A stretch of 64,000 nucleotides of DNA, from NCBI GenBank assembly GCA_963827545.1, contig CAWHBI010000009.1, positions 27,559 through 91,558 of the forward strand, written 5' to 3'. How positions within the stretch are numbered: the first letter of the stretch is position 1; each line of letters opens with the position of its first letter. This document shows, one piece after another, positions 61,043 through 64,000 of the stretch. The notes under the pieces were generated by a model that made no database searches, was not told the DNA's origin, and saw only the letters and a program-made list of their open reading frames with translations. This DNA comes from AWTP1-13 sp963827545 (lineage in GTDB: Bacteria > Pseudomonadota > Alphaproteobacteria > Rhizobiales > Hyphomicrobiaceae). A program made the position numbers and the translations under genes.

Positions 61043-62572
61043 ATGTATGGCCAGATTTCAACCGTCGCCTTCGTCGGGATCGAGGCCAAGCCGGTAGAGG
61101 TGCAGGTTCGCATCAGCGGCGGCCAGCACGTGTTCGCCGTGGTTGGCCTGCCCGACAAGGCGGTCGCCGAGAGCCGCGAGCGGGTGCGCAACGCGTTGCA
61201 TGCCGTGGGCCTGGGCCTGCCCTTCAAGCATATCACTGTGAACCTGGCGCCGGCGGATCTCCCCAAGGAAGGCAGCCATTTCGACTTGCCCATAGCGCTC
61301 GCCATGATGGTGGCCATGGGGGCAATCTCGCCCGACGCCATCGAGGGCTATGCGGCGGTCGGGGAGCTGGCCCTCGATGCCTCCATCCGAGCCGTGCCAG
61401 GCACGCTGCCCGCTGCCATCGGCGCCAACGCCTTGGGCAAAGGGCTGATTTGCCCCGGCGCCTGCGGGCCGGAGGCGGCCTGGGCCGATGCGGAAATGGC
61501 CGTGCTGGCACCGCCGCATCTCCTGTCGCTCGTCAACCATTTCAAAGGGCTGCAGACGCTGGCGCGGCCGAAGCCGAACGTGGCGGCAGAGCAGGGCCCG
61601 CAGCCGGACCTTGCCGACGTCAAGGGCCAGGAGAGCGCCAAGCGCGTGCTCGAGGTGGCCGCCGCCGGCGGCCACAACCTGCTGATGATTGGTGCGCCAG
61701 GGTCGGGCAAGTCGATGCTGGCGGCCCGGCTGCCCTCGATCCTCCCACCGCTGACGCCCGAGGAGATGCTGGAAGTCTCCATGGTGCATTCACTGGCTGG
61801 CGAGCTGCTGGGCGGTCGCATCGCCACCCGGCGCCCCTTCCGCGCCCCGCACCATTCCGCCAGCATGGCAGCGCTCGTGGGAGGCGGATCGAAGCCGCGC
61901 CCCGGCGAGGTGTCACTGGCGCACCTGGGCGTGCTGTTCCTGGACGAGCTGCCAGAGTTTCTGCCCAACGTGCTCGACGCCCTACGCCAGCCGCTCGAAG
62001 CTGGTGAGACAGTGATCGCGCGGGCCAATCACCGCATCGCCTACCCCTCGCGCATCCAGCTGATCGCCGCGATGAACCCGTGCAAATGCGGGGCCAGCGC
62101 GCCGGGGCAGACCTGCAGGCGCGGCCAGCGCTGCGCAGACGACTACCAGGCGCGCATCTCGGGCCCGCTGCTCGACCGCATCGACCTGCAGATCGAGGTG
62201 CCGGCGGTGTCCGCTGCCGATCTCGTCTTGCCACCACCCAGCGAGGGCAGCGCCGAGGTGCGCGCCCGCGTCACCGCGGCGCGCGAGCGACAGCGCGCAC
62301 GCTACGCCGCGCTGGGCGCCAAGGGCGTGCGCACCAATGCGGAGTGCTCGGGCCGGCTGCTGGAGCAGGTTGCCATGCCGGACGAAACCGGGGTGGCGCT
62401 GCTGCGCCAGGCATCCGAGATGCTGGGCCTCTCCGCGCGGGGCTTCCACCGCACACTGCGCGTGGCGCGCACGCTGGCCGACCTCGACGGCGCCGAGAAC
62501 GTCAGCCGCGCACACGTGGCCGAGGCGCTGAGCTACCGCGGCGAGACGCTGCGGCAGGCGAGGGCTGCTTGA
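61043..62572 (+). CDS. comM: YifB/ComM family Mg-chelatase-like AAA+ ATPase
   Basis: 509 residues. ATG 61043 begins MYGQISTVAFVGIEAKPVEV, the normal start. The N-terminal Lon-protease-like ChlI domain has VVGLPDKAVAESRERVRNAL and AVGELALDASIRAVPGTLPA. The AAA+ module has Walker A MIGAPGSGKSMLAARLP, RPFRAPHHSASMAALVGGGS, Walker B LGVLFLDELPEF and NPCKCG. The C-terminus ends in the helical lid. ComM is a branch-migration helicase for natural transformation in Vibrio and Acinetobacter. Confidence 0.93.
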   Translation: MYGQISTVAFVGIEAKPVEVQVRISGGQHVFAVVGLPDKAVAESRERVRNALHAVGLGLPFKHITVNLAPADLPKEGSHFDLPIALAMMVAMGAISPDAIEGYAAVGELALDASIRAVPGTLPAAIGANALGKGLICPGACGPEAAWADAEMAVLAPPHLLSLVNHFKGLQTLARPKPNVAAEQGPQPDLADVKGQESAKRVLEVAAAGGHNLLMIGAPGSGKSMLAARLPSILPPLTPEEMLEVSMVHSLAGELLGGRIATRRPFRAPHHSASMAALVGGGSKPRPGEVSLAHLGVLFLDELPEFLPNVLDALRQPLEAGETVIARANHRIAYPSRIQLIAAMNPCKCGASAPGQTCRRGQRCADDYQARISGPLLDRIDLQIEVPAVSAADLVLPPPSEGSAEVRARVTAARERQRARYAALGAKGVRTNAECSGRLLEQVAMPDETGVALLRQASEMLGLSARGFHRTLRVARTLADLDGAENVSRAHVAEALSYRGETLRQARAA

Positions 62573-62620
62573 TGGCAGCTGTTTGGAGCACACCAAATGT
62601 GCTAGAAAAAATGAGGTCGA

Positions 62621-62818
62621 ATGGCTGAGATCGAACAGCGTGTCGCTCAATTGGAACGCGAAGTGAGATCGCTCCCGGAGATCCTCGATTTACAGGCGCG
62701 CGTCAACGAATCGCGCTTTGCAGCGCTGTTCGCTGAACTTGACATCATCAAGCGTGAGGTGCGTGCCCTGCCACGCATCCTGGCAGAGATGCTCGCCGAG
62801 CGTGGCAGGAGCAGCTGA
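62621..62818 (+). CDS. Small coiled-coil protein
   Basis: 65 residues beginning MAEIEQRVAQLEREVRSLPE, then ILDLQARVNESRFAALFAEL. Strong heptad spacing of Leu/Ile/Val suggests a short parallel coiled coil; the two SLPEIL/ALPRIL segments look like an internal duplication. It starts 48 bp after comM on the same strand. Function unknown. Confidence 0.6.
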   Translation: MAEIEQRVAQLEREVRSLPEILDLQARVNESRFAALFAELDIIKREVRALPRILAEMLAERGRSS

Positions 62819-63120
62819 TACCTTTTTTGAACCGTGAGCTCCGCAAGGCGACGACAAAGCAGGTCCAAAGTCGCGCCTGCCCGTCGCCCGCACATCTGGC
62901 CGACCTCGGCGGTACGGCGAAAGTGGCGCCAAGCCATTGAGCCGCCGTGGCAAGACCTGCCGAGCCGCTAAACAATCTGTGATCTGCAATTCCGCCACGC
63001 ATTGGCCATTCTGATGGCGAATACGTTGGGCGTTCGCGAAGCTCTATTCTGCGGGTTAGATCGCAAGTCCCGCGGCGACTTGCGAAGGTTTGGGCTAACG
63101 GCAAGCGGAGGGCTCCAACA
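62819..63120. promoter_or_regulatory. Intergenic region with a hairpin before the TRAP gene
   Basis: In this 302-bp gap, TCGCAAGTC-CCGCGGC-GACTTGCGA (63061-63085) forms a perfect 9-bp stem with a 7-nt loop, 35 bp upstream of the TRAP binding-protein start. GGAGGG (63106-63111) is the ribosome binding site. The hairpin could be an operator or 5' UTR structure. No gene is seen in the rest. Confidence 0.5.
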
Positions 63121-64000
63121 ATGCGTTTTGCGTCGATATTCCTGGCACTGGTGATGCTGATCGCCAACCCTGTCTCGGCCCGAGAGCTCAAGATCTCGCA
63201 TCAATGGCCGGGCGGCACCGACGCGCGTGACCGAGCCGCGCGGCTGTTCGCGCAAGAGGTCCAACAGCGCGCTCCCTCAATATCGTTTCAGATTCATCCC
63301 CAGCTCTCGCTGAAGATCGGCGCCGAGGAGCAATTCGAAGCGCTGCAGACCGGCAAGCTCGAAATGAGCGTTTACGTGCTGCCCTACGCGGTCAAAAAGG
63401 CGCCCGAGTTTTCGCTGGCCGTGCTGCCCGGCCTCTACCCGAGCCTCGATACCGTCCGCGACCTCAGGGGATCGAAGCTGTTCGAGCATTTGCAGTCGGT
63501 CGCACACAAGCATGATGTCCACATCCTGGCCTGGTGGTGGGTGCCGGGAGGCTTCGTCACCAACAAGCGTGAGGTCGCCGGGCCCGACACGGTAAAGGGG
63601 CTGAGATTGCGCGGCGGCGACCGCCTGTTCGACCTCATGCTCAAGAAGGCTGGTGCCACGCCGGTGGCGCTGCACTCCAACGAGATCTACTCCGCGATGG
63701 CATCGGGCAAGCTCGACGGTGCGCTGACTTCCTACGAGACCTTCGTGTCGACGAAGATCTATGAGCACGGCAAGTTCTTCACTGCCGGCAGCCCGGGCAT
63801 CTGGATGTTCCTGAATGCGCTCCTCATCTCGAAGCCGGTTTGGGACAGCCTGTCGGACGTGGAACGGGAAGCATTCGAGGCCGCCGCCGAAATCTCGGAG
63901 GACTTCTTCACGGCCACTCAGCGCGATGCCGAGAGGAGGTTCATCGAGACGTTCACCAAGGCGGGCGCCAAGTACTACAAGTTTACAAGGGAGGACTACC
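63121..64000 (+). CDS. TRAP transporter substrate-binding protein (DctP family), 3'-partial
   Basis: At least 293 residues, running off the window end. ATG 63121 has GGAGGG about 9 nt upstream. RFASIFLALVMLIANPVSA is a signal peptide. ELKISHQWPGGTDARDRAAR is the typical DctP opening. VKGLRLRGGDRLFDLMLKKA contains the conserved ligand-binding Arg, and EIYSAMASGKLDGALTSYET is the second signature. Such proteins deliver organic acids to a DctQM membrane pair, which is expected just beyond the window. The ligand cannot be read. Confidence 0.9.
   Translation, partial: MRFASIFLALVMLIANPVSARELKISHQWPGGTDARDRAARLFAQEVQQRAPSISFQIHPQLSLKIGAEEQFEALQTGKLEMSVYVLPYAVKKAPEFSLAVLPGLYPSLDTVRDLRGSKLFEHLQSVAHKHDVHILAWWWVPGGFVTNKREVAGPDTVKGLRLRGGDRLFDLMLKKAGATPVALHSNEIYSAMASGKLDGALTSYETFVSTKIYEHGKFFTAGSPGIWMFLNALLISKPVWDSLSDVEREAFEAAAEISEDFFTATQRDAERRFIETFTKAGAKYYKFTREDY

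Overview
This 64 kb, GC-rich window (roughly two thirds G+C by eye) looks like the chromosome of an alphaproteobacterium with a large, metabolically versatile genome. The Bradyrhizobium/Rhodopseudomonas/Reyranella neighbourhood fits best, but the genus cannot be settled here. Signs are the formate dehydrogenase locus with its DUF3305/DUF3306 companions, the DUF4175 (TIGR02302) membrane protein, the paired phasins, the wax-ester synthase, and alphaproteobacterial-style start/stop overlaps (ATGA, GTGA, TTGA).

Layout. 1-3.7 kb: a cyclase-family hydrolase, a CaiB-type CoA-transferase and a ThDP enzyme resembling oxalyl-CoA decarboxylase/acetolactate synthase, with a perfect inverted repeat between the last two. 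3.8-14.1 kb: a lipid and storage region with WS/DGAT acyltransferase, two alpha/beta hydrolases, a P450-reductase fusion of the CYP102 type, two divergent phasins and an acyl-CoA ligase. 14.3-23.8 kb: a seven-gene, tightly spaced + strand run. It holds a CxxCH (DUF1588/1585-like) protein, a small exported protein, a DUF1501 protein, three multi-spanning GT-C-like glycosyltransferases and a UbiA-type prenyltransferase. This is the best candidate here for an undescribed envelope system. 24.1-27.4 kb: cysH-cysD-cysN sulfate assimilation.

27.4-39.0 kb: a formate dehydrogenase locus. Structural genes fdhA/B/C, a small Tat peptide, and a TorD-like chaperone fused to a YdaS-type HTH lie on the - strand. 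Upstream of them is a five-gene translationally coupled accessory run (biotin/lipoate ligase-like, DUF6505, DUF6352, DUF3305, DUF3306), with a divergent multi-cluster ferredoxin-like protein. 39.0-40.8 kb: a hipBA module with repeated operators. 40.8-45.1 kb: a WD40-cytochrome c fusion and a FecBCD-type ABC transporter, possibly for molybdate. 45.4-47.5 kb: a LuxR solo and small unknowns. 47.7-55.1 kb: alpha-2-macroglobulin and PBP1c. 55.1-56.4 kb: a Xre/RES toxin-antitoxin pair. 56.4-64 kb: small unknowns, a LysR regulator, DUF4175, ComM, a small coiled coil and a truncated TRAP substrate-binding protein.

Five clear genes (cyclase, cysD, fdhA, hipA, alpha-2-macroglobulin) and two small candidates are each interrupted by exactly one extra base, in different sequence contexts. 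The shared polarity suggests insertion errors in this assembly more than true pseudogenes, and I annotate each across the break. No rRNA, tRNA, CRISPR array or transposase was seen.
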